Source of the DNA: an uncultured Acetatifactor sp.
GTDB lineage: Bacteria; Bacillota; Clostridia; Lachnospirales; Lachnospiraceae
Assembly (NCBI GenBank): GCA_934394815.1
Contig: CAKRRD010000003.1
Span: 1 to 64,000 of the forward strand
DNA: 64,000 nucleotides
Direction of reading: 5' to 3'
The notes under the pieces are model-generated. The model worked only from the letters and a program-made list of their open reading frames with translations, had not been told where the DNA came from and made no database searches. Shown in pieces: positions 9,711-19,191 of the stretch (positions within the stretch are counted from its first letter, which is position 1; each line of letters begins with the position of its first letter). Position numbers and translations under genes: made by a program.

Positions 9711-10361
9711 CTATCTGTAATAAGATGTCTTCTTTTCCAGGTACTCCATGAAGGAGGCTACCACGAGATTGAAGATATAATAGAACACACCTGCTGCCAG
9801 CAGGGGAACTACACTGGTCTGCGCCGCTCCGATCTGTTTGGCCACCGTGAACATCTCCGCAATGGAGATGGTAAATGCCATGGAGGTGTCCTTGACCAGC
9901 GTAATGGTCTCATTGGTCACCGGCGGAAGCACCCGCTTCACCACCTGCGGCAGAATGATCTTCACAAAAGTCTGTGCCTTGCTGTAGCCCAGCACCTCTG
10001 CGGCCTCATACTGCCCCACCGGTATGGACTCGATGCCCGCACGGTAGATCTCCGCAAAATATGCCGCATAATTGATCACGAATGCCAGTATCACCGCCGG
10101 GAAGCGATATCCCGTTCCCACCTGCATGCGGAATACATAAAAGGGGGCGAAATACACCACGATGATCTGCAGCATCAGAGGGGTTCCTCTCATGATGGAT
10201 ATGTATATTTTGGAAATAATGCGGATCACCCTGCATCCCGACATTCTTCCAAAGGCTACGATCAGTCCCAGCGGAAGGGAGAACAAAAGGGTCAGTACAA
10301 ATATTTCCACCGTTATCAGAAAGCCCTCTGCCAGCTGGGCACTCATGGTCAGCAAACTCAT
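9711..10361 (-). CDS. Polar amino acid ABC transporter permease
   Basis: This 216-residue HisM-family inner-membrane permease has about five hydrophobic segments and a cytoplasmic coupling loop, EAAEVLGYSKAQTFVKIILPQ, of which EAAEVLGYS is the EAA core. The RGTPLMLQ segment is typical of this family. The start follows GAAGGAGTAGATTTC. It sits between the binding-protein and ATPase genes; a homodimer of this subunit probably forms the channel. Confidence 0.93.
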   Translation of the reverse strand: MSLLTMSAQLAEGFLITVEIFVLTLLFSLPLGLIVAFGRMSGCRVIRIISKIYISIMRGTPLMLQIIVVYFAPFYVFRMQVGTGYRFPAVILAFVINYAAYFAEIYRAGIESIPVGQYEAAEVLGYSKAQTFVKIILPQVVKRVLPPVTNETITLVKDTSMAFTISIAEMFTVAKQIGAAQTSVVPLLAAGVFYYIFNLVVASFMEYLEKKTSYYR

Positions 10362-10391
10362 GAAATCTACTCCTTCATTATCCTTAATTGA

Positions 10392-11192
10392 TTATTTACC
10401 GAGGCATACACTGTCGGTCAGTCCCCATTTTTCAGCGATCTGTGCGAAGGTACCGTCCGCTGCCATTTCATCCAGGGTCTTCTGTACGGTATCTCTTAAC
10501 TCATCATTGCCCTTTAAGAATCCTACGGCATACTGTTCTACAGCCAGCTTGTTGTCCTCACCCTGTAACATAACAAACTTCCCTGCTTCTCTCTGGTCAA
10601 TCTGGTACTGTGCCACACCGATATCAATGGCTACGGCGTCTACCGCACCCTGCTCCAGATCCATGAACGCTGTGTTGTAATCTGCATATTCGATCAGCTG
10701 GGAGAAGGAATCGCGCAGTGCGATATTGTCTGCATTCTCCTCATCATTCAGGACTGCCAGTGCGGAAGAATCCTTCTGTACCGCTACCACTTTGCCTGCC
10801 AGTTCTTCCTTGTTCTGTACACCGGAAGCAGCTGCTACGACGAATACCTGGCTGTTGTCGATATAGGGCTTGGTCCAGGTATAGGCATCCTCTCTGCCGT
10901 TCATGGTGAAGCCGTTCCAGATACAATCAATGGCTCCGGAAGAAAGTTCCATATCCTTGGCATCCCAGTCGATGGGCTGCTTTACCAGTTCCCACCCCTG
11001 TCTCTTACATACTTCCGCTGCCAGATCCAGGTCAAAACCTACATATTCTCCGTTGTCATCACGATATCCGTAAGGGGGAAATTCCGCATCGAAACCTACG
11101 GTAAATGTTTTATCAGATCCTTTAGAACCACAGCCGGTAAGAACACCTGCTGCCATGCTGACTGCCAGTAATGCCACTAATACTCTTTTCAT
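10392..11192 (-). CDS. Amino acid ABC transporter binding lipoprotein
   Basis: This 266-residue protein captures the substrate outside the membrane. It begins with a lipoprotein signal peptide ending in LTGC at residues 16-19, so Cys19 should carry the lipid. The mature part has the FPPYGYRDDNGEYVGFDLDL segment typical of family-3 binding proteins, an Arg in NGREDAYTW that normally binds the ligand carboxylate, and a ligand-binding-type Asp in DAVAIDIG. The start at 11192 follows GGGAGG; a longer frame upstream has no signal peptide. The exact amino acid cannot be read from the sequence. Confidence 0.93.
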   Translation of the reverse strand: MKRVLVALLAVSMAAGVLTGCGSKGSDKTFTVGFDAEFPPYGYRDDNGEYVGFDLDLAAEVCKRQGWELVKQPIDWDAKDMELSSGAIDCIWNGFTMNGREDAYTWTKPYIDNSQVFVVAAASGVQNKEELAGKVVAVQKDSSALAVLNDEENADNIALRDSFSQLIEYADYNTAFMDLEQGAVDAVAIDIGVAQYQIDQREAGKFVMLQGEDNKLAVEQYAVGFLKGNDELRDTVQKTLDEMAADGTFAQIAEKWGLTDSVCLGK

Positions 11193-11268
11193 AATACATC
11201 CTCCCGTTCTGCCACTCACTGTTGGCCGTGTTGTATACTTTAGCATGGTAAATCGCTAACACGGTGTC

Positions 11269-11298
11269 ATAGTAACACAACGAGAGGTATCTTGTCAA
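11269..11298 (-). promoter_or_regulatory. Promoter of the amino acid importer operon
   Basis: TTGACA and TACTAT lie 18 bases apart on the minus strand, about 75 bases before the binding-protein start. A small inverted repeat (TTAGC/GCTAA) lies in the leader. The -35 element almost touches the stop of the upstream coiled-coil gene. Confidence 0.6.
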
Positions 11299-11304
11299 TT
11301 CTTA

Positions 11305-12462
11305 TCAATCGTAACGCTCCACCATGGAAAGGATCTCCTGGGCGTATTTCGGATAGGTGGCCGCGATGTCTTTTACTTCGTTTCTTGCGCTCTCCGCCAC
11401 TTCCTGATTGTAATCCATCTGTTTGCGGAGGGCCTGTCTTCTCTGGATCAGTTCGTGGCGGATCTCCACCATTTCCCGTTTGTCCAAAAGTGCCGCAGTC
11501 TGGCTGATCCAGCGTTCCGGCATCTGTACCCGGTAATTGGACAGCTGCTCCACCAGCTGTTTCTGATAATATTCGATCTTGGCCTCCGCCTCTGCGAACT
11601 GTTTACGCTCTTCCTTTTCGTCCTGATACAGTTTCCACTGTTTTTCCAGCTTTGCCGCGCTGTCCGTGTTATATTTCAGATACAGATATTCCATCAGCTG
11701 GCAGTTGTTCACATAGCGGATCTTGACCTTATTCTGCAGCTGGATGATCTTGTTAATGGTCTTTTCCACCCGTTGCAGTTCTCTGCCGGTATCCATGTAT
11801 TTAATGCAGACATAGGCGATTGCCACAGCGCCCGCTCCCACGGCCAGAAAAAGTCCCACATAGACATCCATTTCAAATACATATTGCAGGATCACCAGCA
11901 TGATCACGCAGAGTACGAGAGCCGTCAGAAAGATTACTGCCATGCCCCGCTGATTGTTCATAAGGTTCTCCAGTTCATTTTTCCGGTATTCGTAGGCATG
12001 CCGTTCTCCGTCCAGCCGGTGCAGATCCTGACGGATCAGACTGCCATACTTTTCTCCTTCCCGGATCTTCCGAATGCCCTCCTCGATCTCAGTCTCTCTT
12101 TTGCGCATGGCATAAAAATCCGAATCCCGCATGCGGTTTTTCTTTTCCCGGTATCTGCTGCGCTCCTGCTCCAATCCGGTCAGTTTCCCGGCGACACGGT
12201 CGATCTCCTCCCGCTGTTCTGCAGGCAACGCCTCGATCTCATCGGCATCTGTCAGATAAGAAGTCACCAGCGTGTATTCCCCGGTCAGAAGGTCGATCTC
12301 CCTGGAGGCTTCCGCAATCTGTTCCAGACAGTTTACAATATAACGTTTTCTTTGATCTTCCTCGTCAAAATTCACCCCGTTACGGGTATAGACCAGTTTT
12401 TCCCAGTTTTCCTCCTGCGGTATCGGTTGTTTCTTCTTAAAAAAGCGGTTCCACCACGCCAT
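11305..12462 (-). CDS. Coiled-coil membrane protein of the Hsp70-like operon
   Basis: I do not recognise this 385-residue protein. It has a charged N-terminus (MAWWNRFFKKK) and a long Glu/Arg-rich coiled coil to about residue 165. Two adjacent membrane segments follow at about residues 173-192 (AVIFLTALVLCVIMLVILQY) and 199-219. A second coiled coil runs to the C-terminus. This predicts a membrane hairpin with two cytoplasmic rods. The start follows AGGAGAGAATT, 21 bases after the TPR-type gene. It is the last gene of the four-gene operon and may anchor the others at the membrane. Confidence 0.75.
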   Translation of the reverse strand: MAWWNRFFKKKQPIPQEENWEKLVYTRNGVNFDEEDQRKRYIVNCLEQIAEASREIDLLTGEYTLVTSYLTDADEIEALPAEQREEIDRVAGKLTGLEQERSRYREKKNRMRDSDFYAMRKRETEIEEGIRKIREGEKYGSLIRQDLHRLDGERHAYEYRKNELENLMNNQRGMAVIFLTALVLCVIMLVILQYVFEMDVYVGLFLAVGAGAVAIAYVCIKYMDTGRELQRVEKTINKIIQLQNKVKIRYVNNCQLMEYLYLKYNTDSAAKLEKQWKLYQDEKEERKQFAEAEAKIEYYQKQLVEQLSNYRVQMPERWISQTAALLDKREMVEIRHELIQRRQALRKQMDYNQEVAESARNEVKDIAATYPKYAQEILSMVERYD

Positions 12463-12483
12463 AATTCTCTCCTGTCATATCTT

Positions 12484-13335
12484 CTATATGCTGACACTTG
12501 TCCGGTAACTGTTTTTCAGTGCCTGGGTCAGTCTCTCATTCTCTGCGTCATACTTGATTCTGTCAGTCACCCGCCAGTCTCCGCGCAACTGTAACTGCCG
12601 GTACTCCGGCTGCTGTTCCCATTCCCGCTCGAACTGCTCGATCCGTTTTTCCAGTTCCAGGGATTCCGTATAATTCTCCGGATTCTGTGCCGCAAAAGCC
12701 ACATAAGCATCCTCTGTCAATCCCATCCGTTTCGCTGCCAGACAGGCATCCAGATGCTCTCTGTCAGGGTCTGTCTGCCAGGCTTCTTTAAAATAATATG
12801 CCGCCTTATCATACAACATCAGTCCCGTCAGTGCCACACCCTTATTGTGAAGGATCGCCGCCCGGACTTTTCCTGCCGGTAGTTCCTTTCCTTCCTGTTC
12901 CAGATGGCTCCAGGTCTCCAACAGCAGATTATATCCACGGATGGCTGCGGCATATTTTCTTTTTTCCACCATATAGTCGATCTGGCTCTTGCGCTTCTCC
13001 AGATTGCTGAGGCCTGCTCCCTGCTTCAGCACCTGTTCCACCTGTCTGATGTCCTCCGGGTCGTACATTCCCACATATTGCAGGATTGTCACCACGAACA
13101 CGCTTAAGGAACCCTGCTTATGTACCATGGGGTAGAGCTGTTTTGCCAGTTCCCGCACTTTGCACTCTTCCCCGATCCAGTCCACCAGCTTGTCGTTCAT
13201 GATGGACAGATCCAGCAGGAACGCATTCTCTTTCAGACAATAGCACAACTCTTCCATACTATAGACCCGGATATCCAGACCTTCCACCATATAGGCATTC
13301 TCGCAATATTCTCCCACACACAGACTTGCCTTCAT
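12484..13335 (-). CDS. TPR-like helical protein of the Hsp70-like operon
   Basis: This 283-residue protein is mostly helical. Residues about 120-210 look like tetratricopeptide repeats (KYAAAIRGYNLLLETWSHLE, then HNKGVALTGLMLYDKAAYYF, in which alanines, glycines and aromatics fall at TPR positions). The tail (FEREWEQQPEYRQL) is a coiled coil. The start at 13335 follows GAGG at good spacing; an upstream TTG is too close to it. It lies between the Hsp70-like and the coiled-coil genes. TPR proteins often act as co-chaperones, which would fit the neighbour, but no function is known to me. Confidence 0.75.
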   Translation of the reverse strand: MKASLCVGEYCENAYMVEGLDIRVYSMEELCYCLKENAFLLDLSIMNDKLVDWIGEECKVRELAKQLYPMVHKQGSLSVFVVTILQYVGMYDPEDIRQVEQVLKQGAGLSNLEKRKSQIDYMVEKRKYAAAIRGYNLLLETWSHLEQEGKELPAGKVRAAILHNKGVALTGLMLYDKAAYYFKEAWQTDPDREHLDACLAAKRMGLTEDAYVAFAAQNPENYTESLELEKRIEQFEREWEQQPEYRQLQLRGDWRVTDRIKYDAENERLTQALKNSYRTSVSI

Positions 13336-13368
13336 TTCCAAACCTCATTTTCTCTGTCTTTTGCAGAC

Positions 13369-14607
13369 TTACAGTTCTATTTCTTCCTTCCAGATATGGT
13401 GCGTCGCCACCCGGAAAGTACCGAATCCCAGATCTTCCAGTTCCACCTGCAGATGAGTCTCATCCTTCATCTCCACATGGATCCGCAGTCTGGTGATCCC
13501 TTCCTGTAATTCCTCCGGCACGATTCTGGCGATCCGGCTTCCCTTTCCCGTCAGTGAGGTGATCAGGATCTCTACTGCTCTTCCCTCCAGCAGATAGAAC
13601 TCCATGGTATTCCGTGCCTCGTACCAGTTGATCCCGGCATCCAGCAATGCCTGATAGGATTCCTCGCCCTGTCTGCGCACCTTCATGCCGATGTTGGATT
13701 TCAACTTATCCTGTCCCAGATAGACATGGTTTTGTCCGTTTTCGCTGGGATGCAGCCGCTCCATCAAACTGTAGCAGGCACCCTTGCTGAACAGGTTATT
13801 CCCCTGAAAGACCCTCCGGCCCCGGCACAGATACCGCAGGGATTCCTTCATCCATTCCCGGGAGAACTCTTCTCCGATCAGATACACCGAGGACACCATC
13901 CGGTTCTCACACAGCTGCGTGGCGATCTCTAAGAATTTCTCATCCGATGCTCCTACCGGAAAAGGAAACTCCCTCTCTTCAATATAAGTGACCACCGGAG
14001 CCGTATGCCGGTTGCATTCCATGGAGTAGGTCTGTATCGAGCTGTCCCGGTATTCACACAGGACACTTCCCTGCTTCCACAGTTCCTCCGGCTGATACAG
14101 ATTGTAATAATAAAAACTCTCCCGATGACTCTGAAAATAAATATTCTCCGTTTTCAGATGCAAAGCCTGTGCCGCCTGCGTAAGCACCTCCAGTACTCTG
14201 GGTTCCAGTTCCTCGCAGGTGATCATCAACGCTCCGATCCGCTCTGTCGTGGTCACCTGGGACAACAGCCCCAGACTACGCTTGAGGAAAAGAGTCAGGA
14301 GCGCCACCGGGTCCAGAGTCGTTCCGTCGATCTGCACCGGTTCCCCGTCTTTTGCCAGCTTTAACAGATGTTCTACCAGGATCCCCTCTTCCTCCTCCGC
14401 ATACCGGAGGGCTTCGCTTCCGTAGAACCACTGGTTCACGCCCTGTCTTTTACTCAGGACTAACGGGATCGTATAGACCTGAGAGCCGGCAACGGAAGAC
14501 AATGTGGTGATCTCCTCTTCTTTTCCCGTGACATAACAGCTGATCTGTGCATAATCCTTCCCCAGATCATACCCAACGATGACTTTATCACTTCCCGGCA
14601 GCCGCAT
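13369..14607 (-). CDS. Divergent Hsp70-like (ASKHA-fold) protein
   Basis: The order of segments in this 412-residue protein follows Hsp70. A phosphate-1-like loop (VIVGYDLGKDYAQIS) is near residue 10. A TIPLVL...YGSEALRYA block matches the Hsp70 IPS..VGxxA region. A helical LFLKRSLGLL segment precedes IGALMITCEELEPRVLEVL, which matches the AVITVPAYF..xQR region. The HRESFYYYNLY position equals NEPTAAALAY. The second phosphate loop (normally DLGGGT) is CEYRDSS and the adenosine loop is LIGEEFS, so ATP hydrolysis is doubtful. The C-terminal 90 residues (TRLRIHVEMKDETHLQVELE) resemble the Hsp70 beta substrate domain; no lid is present. I believe the family is DUF5716, from memory. Confidence 0.7.
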   Translation of the reverse strand: MRLPGSDKVIVGYDLGKDYAQISCYVTGKEEEITTLSSVAGSQVYTIPLVLSKRQGVNQWFYGSEALRYAEEEEGILVEHLLKLAKDGEPVQIDGTTLDPVALLTLFLKRSLGLLSQVTTTERIGALMITCEELEPRVLEVLTQAAQALHLKTENIYFQSHRESFYYYNLYQPEELWKQGSVLCEYRDSSIQTYSMECNRHTAPVVTYIEEREFPFPVGASDEKFLEIATQLCENRMVSSVYLIGEEFSREWMKESLRYLCRGRRVFQGNNLFSKGACYSLMERLHPSENGQNHVYLGQDKLKSNIGMKVRRQGEESYQALLDAGINWYEARNTMEFYLLEGRAVEILITSLTGKGSRIARIVPEELQEGITRLRIHVEMKDETHLQVELEDLGFGTFRVATHHIWKEEIEL

Positions 14608-14650
14608 TTCTTCCGCCTCCTCTCCTGCTGTCTTTTTTCTTTTTATCTTA

Positions 14651-17600
14651 TTACTGCAATGTGAATAATCTGTGATCCAGATATTCCCTGCGGTAATATT
14701 CCTCGATCAGATGATCCAGTGTAGTGTCGTCCTGCAGCGTCATACTGATCATCATATCGTTGATGATCTCGTATTTGCTGTTCGGACTTTCATTCATAAT
14801 ATCGCTCTTTTGCAGGCTTCCGCTCTCCGTCAGCTGTTCTTCGTTCTCCGATTCCTCCATAATGTAATACTGAAGGTTCTCCCCGAAAAACAGAACGAAC
14901 TCCTTGAAAAATACACCGCTGTACACTTCCTGCATATATTCCGACAGGTAATCTTCCGCCTGCCCGTTCTCATGTAACATCACATAGTGGATTCTTGCCC
15001 GGACACCGCCTCTTGTGCGATACTCCACGATGGTCTTGTCCTTCATCTCCTGCAGCTGGGGCAGACAGTCCTGATACTCCCGGAAAAAATTCAGATGAAT
15101 ATGCTCCTTCATCATTTCCTCCAGGAAATCCCGGATCAGAGGTTCATCCTCCCGCTCCAGCCTGTCCTTGTTCTCCGCATAGAATTTCAGATAAGCCAGC
15201 TTACAGATCCGCTGGGTCTCTTCTCCCCGCAGGTAACAGTTGCGGATCTCCCGGAAAATATCTTCCTCCGTGATCTTCTCCCGGCAGAAATAATCATAGG
15301 CACTCTGTACCAGAACGGCTTCCTCGATCTCCTGTCTGGCTCCCTGGGATACATAGTAACGGAAAATATCCATCCGCTCTCCTACGAAAGCTCCGGAGAG
15401 CAGCATCTGCAGCAATATCTTCTCGCTTAAACTATAACAGTCCACCTCAAAAGCTCTGGCAGCCTTCCAGATGTCACGCAGTTCCTTCGTCGTACCGATG
15501 GCATAACGTACCAGATATTCCAGAATCCCACCGTTGTATTTTCCCTTGCGAAATGCGGTCAGTGCCGCTGCATACAGGACGGCCTCTCCCTCGTGGTTCT
15601 GCTGTGTGATGATGCCGTCCGTGAGCCGTAACAATATCTTCGCCTCCACAAAATAGGGCGTATACTGTCCAATCCAGTGATAAGCCTTCTCGTAATTGCC
15701 CCGCAGCACCAGAAAACGTAAGATCAGGTTCCGCTGTTCTTCCGTATAACCGTCTCCCTGCAGTTCCTGTAAATATTTATCCAGTGCCTGGATATTATCC
15801 GCGTCAAAACAGGCCTGGATCAGCCGTATGGAAATCTCATTTCGTAACTCCGGCTCAACGGCCTCATTTTCTGCCAGTCTTGCCATCCGCATGAGTTTTG
15901 CGGAAGTGATGGTTTCTTCCGTTCTGCCGTTCTCCATAAAATACAGATCCAGTTCCGCGGTATCCGGCACGTAATGATCCAGAAGTCTGAGGTATTTTCC
16001 CGGCACCAGCAGTTTTTCCAGCGTATATTCCACATTTTTCAGGAAACGGTTGCCATAGGCATCCTCAAAGGCGATGGTATAATCGTTCCCGTAGACTGCC
16101 ACCCAGGCCGTACCGTTTAGTAACGTCGTCTCCGACAATACCAGATTTCCCGTCTGACTGACGATCACCTTACGCATTCTGTTGTCATCCACTCTTACCA
16201 TATGGGCAAACAGCAGCCGGGACAGCGGCTTTGCCATAGCCTCCGTCACAATGGCGGGAGACAGGAACTCCTGATACAGCACCGCCAGATGTCTGTTGAT
16301 ATGCTGTTTCTGGATCTGGTCGATGACAAACCGCTCCATCCGCGGCTCGTAATGCTCGTACAGTTCCTCATATTCCTTCCGGTGCTTTAACAGATATGCA
16401 TACAGAAACGCACTGTGTTCATAATCCAGATTGCTCTGGAAGGAAAAATACATCAATATGACTTTCGGAAGTTCCAGCACAGAGTCCAGATCCACCGATG
16501 CCATATAATATTCATAAAGATTGGTGATCCGCAGATGACTGTCCACCCCCATCTGATACCACACGAAAGCATCCGGTTCCGTCTTGCTTCCCTTGATCAG
16601 AAGGCTGCATACCTCCTGCAGGATCCGCACATCCTTCTTTTTCTCATACAGTCTCCGCAAGATTCTGCAAAGCAGCGGAGAATATTCCCGGACTCTGCCC
16701 GACAGATACAACAGCTGCTCGATCAGGCTGTCATTTGCGGCATCCTGACGGACACCAAAATTCAGAACCTGTAATTCGAAGCTGTTCAGCTTCCGTAACA
16801 GTGCAGGATTACCATTTAACAGCGCCAGTGCCTCCAGATAGATCACCGGACTGGTACAGCCATACTGGTACTGTTTTTCCAGAAACATCCATTTTCCGGA
16901 GGTGGACCTGTTGTATTCTTCCGACAGGTATAACAGCAGCCATGCCACCCTCCATCGGGTTCTGTCATAGCGGTAGATCTGTTCCACCTGCTCCGCCATC
17001 TGCAGGGTATATTGGGGATCTCTGTGGATCAGTGTGGTCAGATACAGATAATAGGCCCACAATTCTCCACCGGTGGCTTTCTGGGCTTCCAGCATGTCCG
17101 CTGCATGATCCAGAATCCATCCGGCTTCATTGTACCGTTCCTCCGTAATCAGAAGCTGCGCCTGGAACAATCTCGCCGATACATCCTTCTCGTCCATTGT
17201 CACCATGCGTTCCACCAGTTTACCGGTCTCTGCAAGCCAGGTTCCCGTGCCGATCTTTTTCAGTCTCGATTCCTGATAATATTTCATGATCCGGGAAATA
17301 CACTGCATACGGCTGTGATCCGCATGTCTGGTCACCGCACCGTCTCCCAGCTGTACCGTTACCGGGATCTCCAGAGAAGTATAGGCATTGTATATGTAAA
17401 CTCTGCCGAAATTTTTCCCGGGTCTGCACAGGCTGCTGTCAATGTAGACCGGCAGTCTGCTGCGGTTCCCCAGAAAATCATCATCCGTAATGCATTCCTT
17501 CTCGGTAAAGACAAATTCACCCTCACACTCTACATGAAGATTCGTATATCCCCAGCCATTTCTTACGATGGTCAGGCTGTTCTCCGTGACACCATAATTG

Positions 17601-18226
17601 TCTGCGCTGCGGGGAAGTCTTTGGGTCAGTTCCTTCTCTTCCGTCAGAAATTCCAGCTGCTGTTTTTTATTGATACAGATCAGGAATTCTTCCACATTCT
17701 GTTCGTTGCCTTCATAGGCCGACAGGATCCGGTAGCTGTCGTAAAAAGGAGCATCACTCCCCTGAAACAGCCGCAAAAATGCCGGGTCGTAAAATAAACG
17801 CACAGCTTCCTTCCAGTTACTTTTTGCCAGATTGGCAAAATGGAACAGATTCCTTATGGCACCGATGGAAGAATTCAGAAGCCCATGTTCCACCGTCACC
17901 ACAAAAGGCAGATTGTATTCCCCTCTGTTGCTGACCACAGAAAAAGAGCCCTTGATCACATCCCCTTCCGCCAGATCTTCTCCGTGGAAGCAGTAAAAAA
18001 TTTCTGCATCGGAGCCGGTAAAGCGATCTGTCATACATTCCATCCGCAGATGGTCCGAGATCACAGATCCCTTTACATAGCCTTCCGACGCAGAAAGGAT
18101 GTGAAAAGAGCCCTCATATGCCATCCCCTGTGTCAGGGAAATCTCTATTTTCGCGCAGGAGAATTCCAAAGAACCGTTCTCGTAATCGAAGTTTCCTCCT
18201 AAAATTCTATCAATAATCTCCTGCAT
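14651..18226 (-). CDS. Giant beta/helical-repeat protein of the Hsp70-like operon
   Basis: This 1191-residue protein has no signal peptide and no membrane segment. Residues 1 to about 330 are beta-rich, with Ig-like stretches (YEGSFHILSASEGYVKGSV, later ALEIPV-type strands) that I take as two sandwich domains. From about 340 to 1080 the sequence is a helical solenoid of TPR-like pairs (ARLFQAQLLITEERYNEAGW). It ends with a Tyr- and Glu-rich tail. From memory it resembles a family annotated DUF5717 in Lachnospiraceae, without known function. It is the first gene after the operon promoter, with start signal GAAGG, and 43 bases separate it from the Hsp70-like gene. I infer a large scaffold or client adaptor. 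Confidence 0.7.
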   Translation of the reverse strand: MQEIIDRILGGNFDYENGSLEFSCAKIEISLTQGMAYEGSFHILSASEGYVKGSVISDHLRMECMTDRFTGSDAEIFYCFHGEDLAEGDVIKGSFSVVSNRGEYNLPFVVTVEHGLLNSSIGAIRNLFHFANLAKSNWKEAVRLFYDPAFLRLFQGSDAPFYDSYRILSAYEGNEQNVEEFLICINKKQQLEFLTEEKELTQRLPRSADNYGVTENSLTIVRNGWGYTNLHVECEGEFVFTEKECITDDDFLGNRSRLPVYIDSSLCRPGKNFGRVYIYNAYTSLEIPVTVQLGDGAVTRHADHSRMQCISRIMKYYQESRLKKIGTGTWLAETGKLVERMVTMDEKDVSARLFQAQLLITEERYNEAGWILDHAADMLEAQKATGGELWAYYLYLTTLIHRDPQYTLQMAEQVEQIYRYDRTRWRVAWLLLYLSEEYNRSTSGKWMFLEKQYQYGCTSPVIYLEALALLNGNPALLRKLNSFELQVLNFGVRQDAANDSLIEQLLYLSGRVREYSPLLCRILRRLYEKKKDVRILQEVCSLLIKGSKTEPDAFVWYQMGVDSHLRITNLYEYYMASVDLDSVLELPKVILMYFSFQSNLDYEHSAFLYAYLLKHRKEYEELYEHYEPRMERFVIDQIQKQHINRHLAVLYQEFLSPAIVTEAMAKPLSRLLFAHMVRVDDNRMRKVIVSQTGNLVLSETTLLNGTAWVAVYGNDYTIAFEDAYGNRFLKNVEYTLEKLLVPGKYLRLLDHYVPDTAELDLYFMENGRTEETITSAKLMRMARLAENEAVEPELRNEISIRLIQACFDADNIQALDKYLQELQGDGYTEEQRNLILRFLVLRGNYEKAYHWIGQYTPYFVEAKILLRLTDGIITQQNHEGEAVLYAAALTAFRKGKYNGGILEYLVRYAIGTTKELRDIWKAARAFEVDCYSLSEKILLQMLLSGAFVGERMDIFRYYVSQGARQEIEEAVLVQSAYDYFCREKITEEDIFREIRNCYLRGEETQRICKLAYLKFYAENKDRLEREDEPLIRDFLEEMMKEHIHLNFFREYQDCLPQLQEMKDKTIVEYRTRGGVRARIHYVMLHENGQAEDYLSEYMQEVYSGVFFKEFVLFFGENLQYYIMEESENEEQLTESGSLQKSDIMNESPNSKYEIINDMMISMTLQDDTTLDHLIEEYYRREYLDHRLFTLQ

Positions 18227-18261
18227 GTGCCTTCACCCGTTTCCTGTTGTCATTTGGATTT

Positions 18262-18290
18262 ATTATACCAAATTTACCGGTTAAGGGCAA
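18262..18290 (-). promoter_or_regulatory. Promoter of the Hsp70-like operon
   Basis: TTGCCC and a perfect TATAAT are 17 bases apart on the minus strand, with an extended -10 (TGG before TATAAT). The -10 lies about 36 bases before the start of the 1191-residue protein. No CIRCE or other heat-shock operator is present, so this unit is probably expressed in normal growth. Confidence 0.7.
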
Positions 18291-18303
18291 GGTGTAGACC
18301 CGG

Positions 18304-19191
18304 TCAGTCCAGGTTTAATTTTCGGTTCATGATATAATAGGAGACCCCGTACATAACAGCCGCGATGAGCAGGCTGATGATCACGTTAATATCATAGGCC
18401 GAATTGGTGCTCATCGAGAATCCATTCGGACTGCTCAGGACATTTGTACCGAACATAAACGCACTCTGTACGGTGCTGCCAAGAATGGAAGACAGGATCA
18501 TCAGTCCGGCATAGGCCAGGATTCCCATCAGTCCTTTATGTTTGGAGGAAAGCTGTCCGATGGTCAGTGCTCCGAACAGGGTGACCATGGTAATGAAAGG
18601 ACCAGCCACATAGGTTAAAAGCAGGGTGATTCCGTAATGAAGCAGATTGATTCCCATCTGGTCTTCATACACTCTGCCAAGTTCATAAAATGCATCTGCG
18701 AGGAATTCCCAGATATTGCCATTATATTGTGTCAGTACACTACTCAGTTCACCAATATTTAAAAGTCCTGTCATCAAAGAGACGACCAGTGCCACCACTG
18801 AAATACCAATGCCTATCGAAATAAACAGATACCAGACACCGGAGACCAGTATCTTGCTTAAGAACAGCTGGTTGGCTGTCACCGGCAGAGTATGGGACAA
18901 ATATCCCTCATCGGTATACATGCTGCGGTAGAAACGGATACCCAGAAAGATCAGCATGCCCCAGGTGGATGCCAGCAGCATGATCACATACAGGATCAGG
19001 ATTGCCACGAAGGAAGAGATCACAAACCAGGCCTGCGCGCCATTTACATCATTGCTGTCGAAAAATTCCGCCACTCCCGGCATTTGCAGTACGACACAGC
19101 CGATCACTGTGACGATAAACATTCCCAGAAGCATCAGCGTACCGGCTTTCCAGATATTTTTCCATTCATATTTCATTAACTTTCCTAACAT
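18304..19191 (-). CDS. ABC-2 type transporter permease
   Basis: This 295-residue integral membrane protein has about six hydrophobic segments, starting with LMLLGMFIVTVIGCVVL at residues 19-35. It is the channel partner of the adjacent ATPase. Its start (GGGAGGTG five bases upstream) overlaps the end of the ATPase gene by seven bases, which indicates translational coupling. With the GntR regulator the trio resembles Bacillus YtrABC-type units that respond to cell-envelope stress. The substrate is unknown. Confidence 0.85.
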   Translation of the reverse strand: MLGKLMKYEWKNIWKAGTLMLLGMFIVTVIGCVVLQMPGVAEFFDSNDVNGAQAWFVISSFVAILILYVIMLLASTWGMLIFLGIRFYRSMYTDEGYLSHTLPVTANQLFLSKILVSGVWYLFISIGIGISVVALVVSLMTGLLNIGELSSVLTQYNGNIWEFLADAFYELGRVYEDQMGINLLHYGITLLLTYVAGPFITMVTLFGALTIGQLSSKHKGLMGILAYAGLMILSSILGSTVQSAFMFGTNVLSSPNGFSMSTNSAYDINVIISLLIAAVMYGVSYYIMNRKLNLD

